From Ectobius pallidus (Eukaryota; Arthropoda; Insecta; Blattodea; Ectobiidae): 64,000 nucleotides of DNA. Position numbers and translations under genes: made by a program. A model generated the notes under the pieces. That model was not told where the DNA came from and made no database searches. It was given only the letters and a program-made list of their open reading frames with translations. Every line of letters begins with the position of its first letter. Position 1 is the stretch's first letter. The DNA lies in contig CAXKWD010000001.1 in assembly GCA_964059195.1 (NCBI GenBank), positions 215,892,484-215,956,483 on the forward strand, written 5' to 3'. This document shows positions 21,911-32,408 of this stretch, piece by piece.

Positions 21911-22858
21911 TAAATTTTTGTCCCCTTCTTTCTTTAACTGTCCCAGGTTTAAAAAAATAAAAATGTCCCGTTTTTATATAAACATTATTATGGACACCCT
22001 ATCTTAGGACGAAATAGAAATTTATCTTTGTCCCCTTTTTTCCTTAATTGTCCCAGGTTTTTCACACAAAAAATTAAAATGTCCCGTTTTTATATAAACA
22101 TTATATGGACATCCTATCTTAGGACGAAGCAGAAATTTATCTTTGTCCCATTTTTTCCTTTAATTGTCCCAAGTTATTTTAAAAAAGTGCGCGTGGAACG
22201 CCACGCGAAAGAAGTGAAACTTGTTTTAATTTATGAATTTTTTTCAATTTTGGGTTATTGGAATTTTTCAATTTTGGACTGTTGGACTTTATAATATTGG
22301 GTTTTGTACTTTTTAATTTTGGATTGTTTAAATTATAGATTTGAACTTTTAAATTTTGAATTTTTTGATTTTTAAATTTTTGATATTTGGATTTTTTAAT
22401 TTTGGAATTATGGATTTTTTCATTTTAAATTTTGGATTTTTCATTTTTTAAATTTTGGATTTTTGAATTTTTTAAATTTTGAATTTTTATATTTTTTAAA
22501 TTTTGCTTTTCAATTCTTTAATTTTGGATTTTTTAATTTTTGGATAAGCCTAATTATTGAGTTGATTGTTTTCTGTGCAGTCCGTTCCGTCACACCTCAC
22601 TAATTTCGTGACGATTTTGAGCGTTACACAAGCTCTCGATTTACCCCTACCGCGGCTAAAAAAGTTTCACTTCAAAAATTAAAATGTCCCGTTTTTATAT
22701 AAAAATTATATGGACACCCAATCTTAGGAGGAAAGAGAAATTTATCTTTGTTCCCTTTTTTCTTTAACTGTCCCAGGTTTTTCTTTTTTAATTAAAATGT
22801 CTCATTTTTATATAAACATTATATTGACACCCTATCTTGGGACGAAACAGAAATTCAT
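21911..22858 (+). repeat. ~115-bp tandem repeat interrupted by a transposable element
   Basis: Units contain TTTGTCCCCTTTTTTCCTT, AACTGTCCCAGGTTTTT, AAAATGTCCCGTTTTTATAT and GACACCCTATCTTAGGACGA. Units run 21911-22020, 22021-22136, then 22137-22186 joined to 22674-22737 across an inserted AT-rich repeat, then 22738-22858. Four units in total, similar to one another. Confidence 0.8.
22187..22673 (+). mobile_element. AT-rich interspersed repeat, copy 2
   Basis: Ends match copy 1 at 216-1509 (GTGCGCGTGGAACGCCACGC on the left, AAGTTTCACTTC on the right). It sits exactly inside the third tandem-repeat unit with A runs on both sides. That defines its boundaries and supports mobility. It lacks the SINE found in copy 1. 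Confidence 0.75.
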
Positions 22859-23326
22859 CTTAGTCGCTCTCCATTCATGAATGTTCTGGAATGTCAACAT
22901 TTCACAACAGAATCAATGCAGTTATCAAGTGCACAGGGCAGTTTGACAACACTGCATGGTATGTGACGATAATTACAATGTCACCCCGAAAACTCTGGCA
23001 CGAACAATAAATTGTTAATCTCCTTACGCGTGACGAAACACGATATTACGGATATGTGGAATGCAAGGCCATGGCTGGAGTTATCGCGACTTTACACTGT
23101 CTGTCCATCAACAACACTAAACTCCTCTCAGATTTCCTCTCTTTTATCGCGGGGCTTTTAAATGCACATTCATTCCAGAAATATGTGGAACTAGAAAATA
23201 ATTCCTATCCTATAATGAGTGCTGGAAATTTTTTCCTGGGGGGAGGAATTTATATGCAGATATTGACTTATTTATTTGTCATTTTATGATGCCAAACATT
23301 ACAGCCAATCAAAGCTTTTTTAAATG

Positions 23327-23402
<76 letters not shown>

Positions 23403-23426
23403 TTATTATTATTATTAAGGAATCTA
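22859..23426. other. Spacer ending in compound microsatellite
   Basis: Mostly unassigned sequence. At about 23329-23419 lies a compound microsatellite, (TC)n then (TA)n then (TTA)n, abutting the 5' end of the next Helitron. A 77-codon frame at 23056-23289 has no support. Confidence 0.5.
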
Positions 23427-23722
23427 TCTACTCTTATACGCCCGCTTCGTGAGACATCGGGTATACTCGGCGATGTTCGTCTCTCGCAGTGTAAACTTTC
23501 ATGACGATTACAAAATTAGGTAAACCGCTATTATACAAGGTCTAAGTGAAATGAACACAATGAACAAATATTCTAATTTTATTTTTACTTACAATTTTCA
23601 TAGCTCTGAACCACACACATTTTTAATAATCTACCAATGTAAATTTCTTAAAAATCCTGGAGTCAATGAATCATGGCGGGCGAAGCACCGGGGGCACCAG
23701 CAGTAAAATATTGATGGTTTAA

Positions 23723-25189
23723 AGGCTCGTGTCCACATGAGAGCTGAGAGTGCGAGAAACTCTCGAGAGTTCCATTTCGGTATGTGGACACGCGTCTGAG
23801 AGCACTGTCTGAGAGGAAGCTGAGAGTGGCATTCAGAGAGTCAACTCGCAGGTGGACACGCCTTTGCAATCAATCTCCGAGAGCAGCTCGCACTATACCA
23901 ATCTGTTTCGTATAGCTGAGAGTTCTCTGAGAGTGGATAATGTGTATAGGCCTATTATGCCCAACAAGCCATATGATAAAATTATTTAATTTGCCTTCAA
24001 TATTGATTTATATTTTCTAAAAACGAAATCTAAATCCAATAATATTCAATGATAATAGATTATAATACGGTATCGTTTATTGTTCATATGTTCATCATGA
24101 AATAATGTAGTAAGTTCATAAGGGAATTACTGAACAATAATAAAATTTTTACATTACATTCATTTATGAAACATAATGAAACACTGATAATCTCCATGCT
24201 TCACTACGGCGATCATCGATTCCTCTACAGAATATTCTGAGGCGAAGAAAGCTGTAACGGGTGCAGTAACCCTCATGTCTGTCGATTAGAGGCATGTAGG
24301 GATCTCCTGCGGGACAAAATTCCGGAACAGTGGTGACCGTCATAGGCCTAAGTTGCAATCGTTAAGTAATAAAATAAACGAACACAATATTAGTGTAGAC
24401 TACATACGATTCCAAATATTCTGCAAATCGGAGTTTAGAAACACGGCGCCTATAGCGTACTCAGTCTTGGTGGTTGTCTTTGTATTCTTTTAAGGGGACC
24501 AAGATGACGTACATGAGTCTATTGCGTAAGTAGACATGTAACAGCGACGCACAAAATGCTTTTGCTCTAGTGCTAAAGGACCAATCAACAAGGAACACTT
24601 TTTTGGCTCTTGGTCTTCGTGGACGCAGAGGATAAATAGTAGACCTATCCGTTCATGTAGATGCACGGAGTTTAGATTCACAGTTTGATAGGATCACTCC
24701 ACTCGAATAATTGACATGCTATAAATTAAAAATCACATGCTTGATTCCGGAAAAGCACAAAGTGACAATTAGTTTATATTTAACAAGAATCTCATATCAC
24801 ATTTCAATGTCTTTTTAGTTAATTTGTGGGCCTATCGAATTCACCAATACTTGTTCTGATGATATTCTGACAATATTAGATTGGCAAATTCTTCTAAACG
24901 CTTAGTAATTAAATGAATGTACTCACTTAAAAGCATTCAGGAAGCCCTCATAAAATGCTTACATTAATATTAACAACGAATAATACATAGTTGTGCGTCC
25001 ATCTTGTTTGTAAATGCGAGACGAAAACTCGCGCGATTTTGTTTCTAGTGGACACGGTTCTGAGAGTAATGTCGCGAGTTTTGCTCTCAGCTACTCTCAG
25101 GATTCGACTAGCGCTCTCAAGTGGACACACCATCTGAGAGTACTCTCGAGAGTTTCTCGCACTCTCAGCTCTCATGTGGACACGAGCCT
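23723..25189. mobile_element. PIF/Harbinger-like non-autonomous element
   Basis: TIRs AGGCTCGTGTCCACATGAGA.. and inverse are followed by GAGAGTGCGAGAAACTCTCG, over at least 50 bp. TAA is duplicated at 23720-23722 and 25190-25192. The partner Helitron at 12654-13379 supplies the empty site. Subterminal regions carry repeated CTGAGAG and GTGGACACG motifs on both sides. Three-base TAA/TTA duplication fits PIF/Harbinger. The interior is mixed and includes a SINE 3' fragment near 24285-24360; there is no transposase. Confidence 0.8.
24285..24360 (+). mobile_element. SINE 3' fragment
   Basis: CTGCGGGACAAAATTCCGG and ATAGGCCTAAGTTGCAATC match the 3' half of the SINE at 44828-45035. The tRNA-like head is missing. 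Confidence 0.55.
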
Positions 25190-25762
25190 TAACTCTTGAA
25201 ATATCGCTGATAATAATCCAAACAAACCATTCCTTCCCTTGAAACATTATATAGGCTAATTTCTGAAAATTACACTGAAATGATAAAATAAAATTCATAT
25301 CATATTCATGTCAATAAACAGTCGAGAAACAATACGTATTATGTGTTCACAGGTTTCTTTGGAACTGCATAATCGATTCTGATCACCGCCGTCCCGAGAA
25401 TTACAGTAATAGGCCTACAGTTTAGAAGGCAGTGATTCTGATATAGTTTTCCCAGGGGGCGCTTTCTAATTTTAGAATGTACTCTGAAACCGGAATTTTA
25501 GCTGTTTCATTAATATTATTAATAGCTTAGTTTATGAATGATTCGCGTGCAAGTGTTAATAAATATAATGCTTTAATAATTATTATACAATTAATTTTTA
25601 ATTTTTAAATGAATTATCGTGGGCGAAGCCACGGGCATCTCCTAGTATTCCACAAAACAATGTTTTTTCTTCATCCCACAACAATCTTTTGCCTCCATAA
25701 GTCCCTGCCCATAGCATCTTCTTCACTTAATCCTTTTCTCGCCATACTCCTTTTCACCCCAT

Positions 25763-26108
25763 ATATATATGAGGATTTATCCTGACTGACTGACTGACAG
25801 AGAATCAACGTAGGGACTAAACTATAATAGATAGAGATTTGGAATTTTGAGAGTACCTTCGTTTCATAATGTAAGTACTCACTAAGGAAGGATTTAGAAA
25901 AATGGTGATTTTAAATGCCAAAAATGAAATGTTTTCTAGGACCTTAATATCTTTTAACACAGAATTATCAAATCCAAATCACATTCCATGTGCAGTTCAC
26001 ATAACAGTGTATCGTTGCCAGTATTCACAGATAGCTTTGGAAATAAATGATACGGGATTCAAAACAACTAAGTTCCTTTGTTTTGCATTTTTTCAAATGT
26101 TAGAAGCC
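25763..26108 (+). mobile_element. Helitron 5' module fragment
   Basis: It begins near TATATATATGAGGATTTATC and continues CTGACTGACTGACAG and GTACCTTCGTTTCATAATGT, as in Helitrons at 1661, 4218 and 11079. It lacks a 3' hairpin/CTAG end and is instead followed by a MITE 'T' fragment. Confidence 0.6.
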
Positions 26109-26223
26109 CTGGGAGATTTTATGCTATAACAGGAAAAATTGAATCCATATAGCAAACATCTCCGAATAAAAGTTGTTTGACTATGTCCCCTCTATACAGA
26201 GGCAAAATATAACACCCTGTATA
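26109..26223. mobile_element. MITE 'T' right-end fragment
   Basis: GGGAGATTTTATGCTATAAC, AGTTGTTTGACTATGTCCCC and AACACCCTGTATA match the right TIR of copies at 14369, 20886, 58259 and 60518. The left part is missing. Confidence 0.65.
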
Positions 26224-27127
26224 AAGCGAAAAATAGCTATGGAAAGCTGTTTTGTAAAATTTCGCTCTTATCATTTTTTTACACACGGTTCAGTGGACAC
26301 TTCACTCTCGTATTGTTCTGATTCGTTGAGCAGCGTGACCAGCGTATGCACCAAGCAGGTTCCGTTTTCACTTCCAAAACCATGCGTAGTGAAAATGAAC
26401 CGAAGCGAAGATTACAACTTCGTCTGACTATTCTGTGAAATACTGTCATAAATACTGGCCACAGTTTTTCGACCACTAAGCTTTGTAAGAGTTATTTACG
26501 AAATAATACCGTTATAAGAACTTAAAAGGCAAGCAGGAAGTTAACAAAACGAGCGTTTCGTTTATTGGTGTGTGCCTGTGAAGTTCTTATAACGCCCGAA
26601 CATTGGACGACGTTTTATGTTATTTCGAATCGGACATTTTAAAAGGAAAATAATTTCAGTTCGCTTGTGTTTATTATAGTAATCAAAAAACTTTTTGGTA
26701 ATTTCGTACGTAGCGGAATTCAGGCTTTTTTGGTTGGCAACAATTTGTTTCGAAATAAATTACACACGAAAACAAACAGCTTCTAAGTTTGCTGAGAATA
26801 TTTAATAGTGATCAATTCTTATAGAATATTCATTTCTGATATTTTTCTACAACCTATACCGTTATAGAATAGACAAATAAAGATGTAACCCTCATAAGTA
26901 ATGTATTGTTACCAATATATTGTGTTGGCTTAACGATTGTGCTTTGTCAAAAAAACCATTCTAGCTTAGGGACCAAATTTTTATTCCCTAAATAGTTATT
27001 TCCATTTTTTTGAAAATTGTACACGATTAACAGGTACAGAATAATAGTTGTAGTAGTAGGAATGATAGCATTTGTAGTGATTAAAATGAATTAAATGGGT
27101 AATTATTAATTTGTACGAAATCCTCTG
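26224..27127. other. Spacer with a small palindromic repeat
   Basis: At 26510-26594 the ends CGTTATAAGAACTT and AAGTTCTTATAACG are inverted around 57 bases, possibly a tiny MITE or hairpin. Otherwise no feature is supported. Confidence 0.45.
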
Positions 27128-27275
27128 TAATCTCTAGGCACTAAATTGGGTATTACTCCGGTACCGGTCGACCGATTTGGTCCAAAATCAATAGACTTCG
27201 TGCCATGGACGTTATAAATGCGTATACCAAGTTTCATGAAAATCCGATAAAGCGTATTTGAGTTGCCGCGCAGCT
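27128..27275 (-). repeat. Repeat R, single-unit fragment (minus)
   Basis: The complement carries AACTCAAATACGCTTTATCG, CATGAAACTTGG and CCGGTACCGGAGTAATACCC. Only one ~150-bp unit is present, without the 3' body. Confidence 0.65.
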
Positions 27276-27597
27276 GAGAAATCACAGCACAGGCCTAATA
27301 CGTATACTGTCTTCTAAATCTTCGTTAACTTTAGCCATGACAGATTTTGTTTGAAACTGCGTGCGACATCCCGAAGACAGACACGCGTGATGAGCGACAT
27401 GATTCAGCGCGATGACCATGCAACAATTTTTGCTATTGAATATTAGCTTGGTCATTCAAGATTGCAGTGAAACTGTTTCGATCATTCTAGATCTCGTGTA
27501 GCATAGTGCAGGATCAGAAACTGACCTATTGACAGAATAGTTATCGACAGTCACATTCAAGATTCATCATTAGAGACCTGATGTTGGCAAAGGGCTA

Positions 27598-27599
27598 CG

Positions 27600-27644
<45 letters not shown>

Positions 27645-27680
27645 CATCATCATCATCTTCATTATCATTATTATTTTTAA
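27598..27680 (+). repeat. Microsatellite (ATT)n then (ATC)n
   Basis: About 14 ATT repeats pass into four ATC repeats and then AT-rich sequence, next to a SINE remnant. Confidence 0.9.
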
Positions 27681-27689
27681 TCCATTATT

Positions 27690-28010
27690 TAATTGTTCAT
27701 ACTCATTTTAGCTGCGCGGCCACATCAGGAGTTCAGGGCTTGTGTCTTTACAGTAGGTAGGCCATGGAACTAATGATTGTCAATTGTTAATATTATTAGT
27801 GTATTTTTATGGAGTAAATTTCAACTTATATTAATTTAAATGGATATGATATAGAATGAAATGGTGAGAATGATTCATGCAATGTAAATATCCAATTTGG
27901 TATCTGTCTTGACGATTGGGGAAATCATGAAAAAATTCGTGTCAAATTGGCTGGCCACGGGATTTGAACCTGAGACCTCCCGAATGCGAGTTCAAGGCAT
28001 TTTATTTTTA
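27690..28010 (-). mobile_element. tRNA-related SINE, minus copy
   Basis: The complement contains GCATTCGGGAGGTC and a B-box-like GGTTCAAATCCCG, followed by CCATGGCCTACCTACTGTA and AGCTAAAATGAGTATGAACA. It matches 36720-37030 (+) and 61490-61770 (-). The A box is not clear, so this may be a 5'-truncated tRNA-SINE or another repeat with a tRNA-like T arm. Confidence 0.65.
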
Positions 28011-28154
28011 CAAATCGTATTTTCAAAAAATTATTATTTTTCCTACAACTACCCTGGTATTCACCCTGGCTTTTTAGTGGCAGTTTAGTTCTATTTCTCT
28101 ATGCTGAACTACATTGTCGCAATAAAATTATGAGCGTGATAATATGGACGCCAG

Positions 28155-28668
28155 GAGTTGAAACTCGTCAACTCGAGTTGGATTTATTAAGACTACTTCA
28201 TGAATAAAAATGTAACGGATTATATAAATAGTAATTACTCTCGTGTTTTTTGTACAAAAACAAAACTAACATCTGCGATGTCACTACCTACTATGAATCA
28301 ACCATCCATGGATCGATTCGAGTTACCATGTTGTAACCAGGGCTACCAATGGTGCATAGAAGACATATTTAACTTTATTCAGGTAAGCTAACAGCAGCAC
28401 AGAATAAAAGCACACCAATTAGCTTGCACCGGATCGAAATTGTGCTTTTGATCAATGTACATTTCTATTATTTCAATTTCCAAACAAGTTATGTTGCATA
28501 AAATAATAAGTTTTCGTGCCGTTTATTGGCAGCAATTGGCGTATTAATCACTGCACACTGAAGTTTACGTGTTCAGTAACGAGCAGACGATTTTACCCGA
28601 TAAAAAGGCATCTTCACAGTCGCGAATCTATCGATAAACACGTAAACTCTCGTGGGATTGCCTGCTAT
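28155..28668. mobile_element. Interspersed element with CCCACGAGAGTTTACG end
   Basis: The left part is ACTCGTCAACTCGAGTTGG; the right end is AACACGTAAACTCTCGTGGG. Parts of both occur at 3806-3900. The element is inferred from this sharing. No ORF has support. Confidence 0.45.
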
Positions 28669-28740
28669 TCCTTTTAGCATGGCAATACATTATTATTTCA
28701 AGTAGGCCGTGGCTACAATCCCTTCGCAAACATATAGATA

Positions 28741-28931
28741 TAGTCCAGTCGATATAATGAAAAATAGGGGGTTAGCTGGAAAATATTCCGAGGTTAATGA
28801 AGTTTTTACAGGTTATTTGGAGGTACTCTAGGATGTCTATCCTAAGTTTTCGACCTCGAGGACCCTGTGCTAACTTGGGGGAGGGGCAAAAACCTCAAAA
28901 ATGTTGGACTTTTTTCTGTTTTTCGCTTATA
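28741..28931 (+). repeat. Left TIR of pogo-like transposon
   Basis: Reverse-complement identity to 32409-32589 includes GGAAAATATTCCGA, ACTCTAGGATGTCTATCC, CGACCTCGAGGACCCTGTGC and GGGGCAAAAACCTCAAAA. A small region at about 28756-28776 differs between the arms. Confidence 0.92.
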
Positions 28932-28940
28932 GGTGTTGTG

Positions 28941-29595
28941 TACAGTTTTTGGCAGGGTTACAGTTATTGGCAGTCGCTTGTTGTTTTCAGTTATACTAAG
29001 GTAAATTTAAGTGTTAAAGTTTGCCCGACTGGAATATTTTATTCCTGATGTTGTAGGCAACAATGCAATAACCAAGAGTTCACTCCATTTTTGTCCACCT
29101 GGTTACATTTCAAGTTGATGTTACTCACGCTGTTTTCGTTGGTATAAAATAAAGAAAATCTTAAGGAGCAGAGTGCAGTTTCCATTGTAAGTACTGACTT
29201 ATAATTCATGTAATGTTTTGCACTTTAACTTACATATGATCTTTGAGCATTATTATAGGGTTTACCATCCTCATTAATACTGTATAACCTAACAAATTGA
29301 TACTAAACATGGTGCCAATATCTGTAACAATTTCTTTTCCTTATTTCATTTCTTGGCACCCCCTGCCAATATCTGTAATTTCGTAGTGTATTATTATTGC
29401 CATAGTTTCTTATTTGCGTGGATGCATAGATGGATTATGTATAAATGAAACTGCTCTCCGTTGATTAGTTACAGTTGTTGGCAGGGGGTGCCAATGTACT
29501 GTATATCTGATAATAATGAGTAGTACAGTTGTTGGCAGGGGTGCCAATATACTATATATGCCATAGTAATCTGCCATCTACAGATATTGGCAGGG
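28941..29595 (+). repeat. 5' set of TACAGTTNTTGGCAGGG iterons
   Basis: Copies near 28941, 28959, 29469, 29524 and 29579 read TACAG(T/A)T.TTGGCAGGG in plus orientation. Inverted copies (CCAATATCTGTAA) are near 29316 and 29365. Two plus copies are followed at once by GTGCCAAT, making a partial inverted motif. They lie between the TIR and the start codon, mostly within the putative 5'-UTR intron. Likely protein-binding sites; function is inferred. Confidence 0.75.
29143..29151 (+). promoter_or_regulatory. TATA box of the transposase gene
   Basis: TATAAAATA lies about 30 bases ahead of a GAGTGCAGTTTCC start-like region (about 29170). A strong donor GTAAGT follows at 29187 and an acceptor TTATTCTACAG ends at 29679, nine bases before the ATG. 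This implies a short non-coding exon and a 493-bp 5'-UTR intron. Confidence 0.5.
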
Positions 29596-29687
29596 ACATG
29601 CACAATATTATTTTAGGCCTACATGAATATTCAGTCCTGTGATTCTCACTGATTGAAGCGATTTATTTTTATTCTACAGACACCAGG

Positions 29688-31868
29688 ATGTCATCTAAAA
29701 CTAAAAAAAAATATACTTCTTCAGATCTAGAGGCTGCAATAGATCAAATAAAAAGGGGACTTTCTAAATATGCTGCAGCAAAAAAATATAACATTCCTCG
29801 AGCGACTATACAGTTCCACATGAAGCAGGCATCTGTAAGAAAAGAGTGTGGCCTGTCTCCTATTCTATCTGAAGAGGAAGAAAATACTTTATCTAGGTGG
29901 ATCATTGATAGTAGCAATAAGGGATTTCCTCGGCGCAAAGAAGATATAATTACTAGCGTGAAGGAATTTCTTGAGTTAAATAGTAGACCAAATCCATTTA
30001 AAGACAATAGACCGGGAGTTAGTTGGTATAGGGCGTTTCTAAGAAGGCACCCTGAATTAGCCTGTCGAACAAGTGAACCTGTCACAGCAGCAAGTGGCTG
30101 CGTAAGTGAAAAAGACATTCGAAATTGGTTCAGCCAAATTTCTGAGTGTTTAAAAGCTGAAAATAATTTTGAGATACTTGAGGATGGAAACAGGGTTTTC
30201 AATGCAGACGAGACATGCTTCGTACTCAACCCTAAAAACTCAAAGGTATTAGGACCCAAAGGAGCTAAGAATGTGTATGAGGTAGAACAAGGGAGTTCAA
30301 AGACTTCTTTAACAGTTATGTTCAGTTTCTCCGGAAGTGGAATGATGGTTCCTCCCATGGTGGTATTTCCCTATCAAAGGATACCAGCAGAGGTTGTAAA
30401 TTCTGTGCCTGATTCATGGGGTATCGGCCGCAGTGATACAGGTTGGATGAAAGCTGAGGTGTTTTATGAATATATTGCCAATGTTTTCACGCCTTTCATT
30501 AAAGAAAAGAACATTCAAACTCCCATAATTCTTTTCGTGGATGGGCACAAAAGCCACCTTACGTGTCAAATTAGTCAATTATGCACAGAAGTTGGAATCA
30601 TCTTGATTGCCCTGTATCCCAATGCAACACGAATTCTTCAACCAGCAGATGTGGCAGCATTTAGGCCTATAAAAGAAGGTTGGCGGAAGGGAGTACACAA
30701 ATGGAACATAAGCCATCCAAATGAAGAACTAAAGAAGGATCAGTTTTGTCCTGTTTTAAAGTGTGTGTTGGATAAGCATGTGAAACCAGACACACTTCAA
30801 AATGGATTTCGAGCTTGTGGCTTATTCCCATGGAATCCCAATGCAATTGACTACAGTAAGTGTCTTGGTAGCATGGGAGTGAAAGTAAATTCCCCTATTG
30901 TCTCCAAAAAACCGTTGCCAAAAATGGAATATGAAGAATTTTGCAAGTTTGTGGGCCAAGAGTTAATGGAAAAGTTCAAGAACATTGAAAGAGAGTGTGA
31001 AGATGCCCATAATAATGAGTTTTTCATTCTGTTCAGAATATGGAACGAATTTTTCAATAAAGGCGAACCACTGACTTCTAGTTCACCCACAAATGGTTCT
31101 TCAACCAAATCCCAAGAAGAGGGTAGTATCTGCAGACCTGAAGAAAGACAGCCAAGAAATTCTCATCAACTTGCTCCCACCACAGGTGACATCGAACCAA
31201 TAGCTGGTCCATCAAAAACACCTCAAGAAGCAGAAGTCTTCCAATCAACACCTAAAAGATCTGTGGCATCTGTAAGTAGGCAACTGTTGTTCTCTAGTCC
31301 CAAGACAGGGGAAAAACAGATTTCAGTTTCATATCAGGAGAAGCAAGTAACATCTTCGGGACTGAACGAGATTCTGTTGTGGCCTGAATCGCCTAAAAGG
31401 AAAGGAAAGCGCCAAATACAACGCCAGCCATTTGTCATTACAAGTTCGGCCTGGAAAAAATTACAGGAGGATAAGGCAGAGAAAAAGAGAAAAGAGCAAC
31501 AAGACAAGGAAGAAAGGAAGCGGAAGAGGGAAGAGAAGAATCAGATCAACAGGGAAGGAAGTAAGAAGAAAAAACCTATGAAGAACACCACTCCTGAGAA
31601 AGAAATTATGTCTTCTCAAAAGCAAGGATTATGTTACGTTTGTGCCCGCAATATTAAAATTGGAAAAGAAGAGCATTTGGAATGTTCTATGTGCACTAAA
31701 CCCTTCCATTTGAGATGTTTACCAAAGAGTCATGTACAGCACATTCCTGATGAGGATGATTCTGATGATTTTGTGTGTCATATATGTTATATTGTAAATG
31801 AGAATGATTCCGATGATTCTTTGTGTATTTCCACGAGTGACAATGACAATAACTATGATGAAAATTAG
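29688..31868 (+). CDS. pogo/Tigger-like transposase with C-terminal PHD-like finger
   Basis: A 726-residue open frame. Residues about 8-55 form a psq-type helix-turn-helix (SSDLEAAIDQIKRG..AAKKYNIPRATI). Residues about 60-130 resemble a CENP-B-type second HTH (W..F..RHPEL). The DDE_1 catalytic core follows with D174 (FNADE), D285 (ILFVDGHKSH) and D321 (LQPADVAAF), a DDD triad typical of pogo-like enzymes. A proline/serine-rich linker (about 460-590) leads to a Lys/Glu-rich basic, probably helical stretch (590-633). The C-terminus is a C4HC3 PHD-like finger: C649, C652, C666, C669, H674, C677, C697, C700, ending in an acidic Asp-rich tail. It would bind the TIRs, cut and paste at TA, and act in the nucleus. 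It is longer than a minimal pogo transposase because of the finger region. The ATG follows an AG-ended intron acceptor by nine bases. No stops or frameshifts. Domestication is less likely because complete TIRs flank it. Confidence 0.92.
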   Translation: MSSKTKKKYTSSDLEAAIDQIKRGLSKYAAAKKYNIPRATIQFHMKQASVRKECGLSPILSEEEENTLSRWIIDSSNKGFPRRKEDIITSVKEFLELNSRPNPFKDNRPGVSWYRAFLRRHPELACRTSEPVTAASGCVSEKDIRNWFSQISECLKAENNFEILEDGNRVFNADETCFVLNPKNSKVLGPKGAKNVYEVEQGSSKTSLTVMFSFSGSGMMVPPMVVFPYQRIPAEVVNSVPDSWGIGRSDTGWMKAEVFYEYIANVFTPFIKEKNIQTPIILFVDGHKSHLTCQISQLCTEVGIILIALYPNATRILQPADVAAFRPIKEGWRKGVHKWNISHPNEELKKDQFCPVLKCVLDKHVKPDTLQNGFRACGLFPWNPNAIDYSKCLGSMGVKVNSPIVSKKPLPKMEYEEFCKFVGQELMEKFKNIERECEDAHNNEFFILFRIWNEFFNKGEPLTSSSPTNGSSTKSQEEGSICRPEERQPRNSHQLAPTTGDIEPIAGPSKTPQEAEVFQSTPKRSVASVSRQLLFSSPKTGEKQISVSYQEKQVTSSGLNEILLWPESPKRKGKRQIQRQPFVITSSAWKKLQEDKAEKKRKEQQDKEERKRKREEKNQINREGSKKKKPMKNTTPEKEIMSSQKQGLCYVCARNIKIGKEEHLECSMCTKPFHLRCLPKSHVQHIPDEDDSDDFVCHICYIVNENDSDDSLCISTSDNDNNYDEN

Positions 31869-31910
31869 ATTGTAAGTTATACATTTCGTTAAAAGCAGTC
31901 AAAAAATTGT

Positions 31911-32160
31911 CATGCCAATAACTGTATACACACCTGCCAAGAAATGTAACTTCCCTGCCAAAAACTGTAATTTTGAATGTGAAAATTTGGGTCATCCTAT
32001 TGTAAACATTTATGTTCTATTTCTTAAGAATGTTTTGTCAATTTACTCATTAAAGTCTAATAAATACTTAGCACTTGAAATTTTCAAATAAAATTAGAAA
32101 ACTTAGGTAGTATATAAAATATTTTAAAATATGGTTCTTAAACCTGCCAAAAACTGTCAC
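31911..32160 (-). repeat. 3' set of iterons, inverted
   Basis: CTGCCAANAACTGTA-type motifs at about 31912, 31933 (diverged), 31953 and 32142 are the reverse complement of the 5' iterons, so the two ends are arranged symmetrically around the gene. AATAAA signals at 32059 and 32087 lie among them. Confidence 0.7.
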
Positions 32161-32408
32161 TTTCCCCCTATCTCGTAAACGAAGCATAATTTGTGCACCA
32201 TAGTACAACACAAATTTGTAGAGCATTAAATTTTCTAAAATTTGGTTGATAACACGAATTTGTAGACCCAATATTAACCGAGATACGGCCGTTCAAAGTT
32301 AGACAAAGTTTCTCGAAATGTAAAAAAATATCCGAAAAACGAAGGTTTTGGCCCTATAACTATGTATTACCATCATTTCCATGTTAATTATTGCTTAGTT
32401 TACGAGAT

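Larger units (their letters stand above)
23427..25645 (+). mobile_element. Non-autonomous Helitron carrying a Harbinger-like element
   Basis: The 5' end is TCTACTCTTATACGCCCGC after A. The 3' end is the hairpin CGTGGGCGAAGCCACGGGC, then ATCTCCTAG, then T. It is the plus-orientation partner of 12654-13379. Subtracting the nested 1467-bp element leaves about 750 bp, close to the 726 bp of the partner. A second internal hairpin (GGCGGGCGAAGCACCGGGGG near 23672) is also shared. There is no coding region. Confidence 0.85.

Noticed and set aside
24948..25298. 116-codon minus-strand frame
   Set aside because: Runs through the TIR and subterminal repeats of the Harbinger-like element and into Helitron sequence.
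29744..30358. 204-codon minus-strand frame
   Set aside because: Antisense shadow of the pogo-like transposase.
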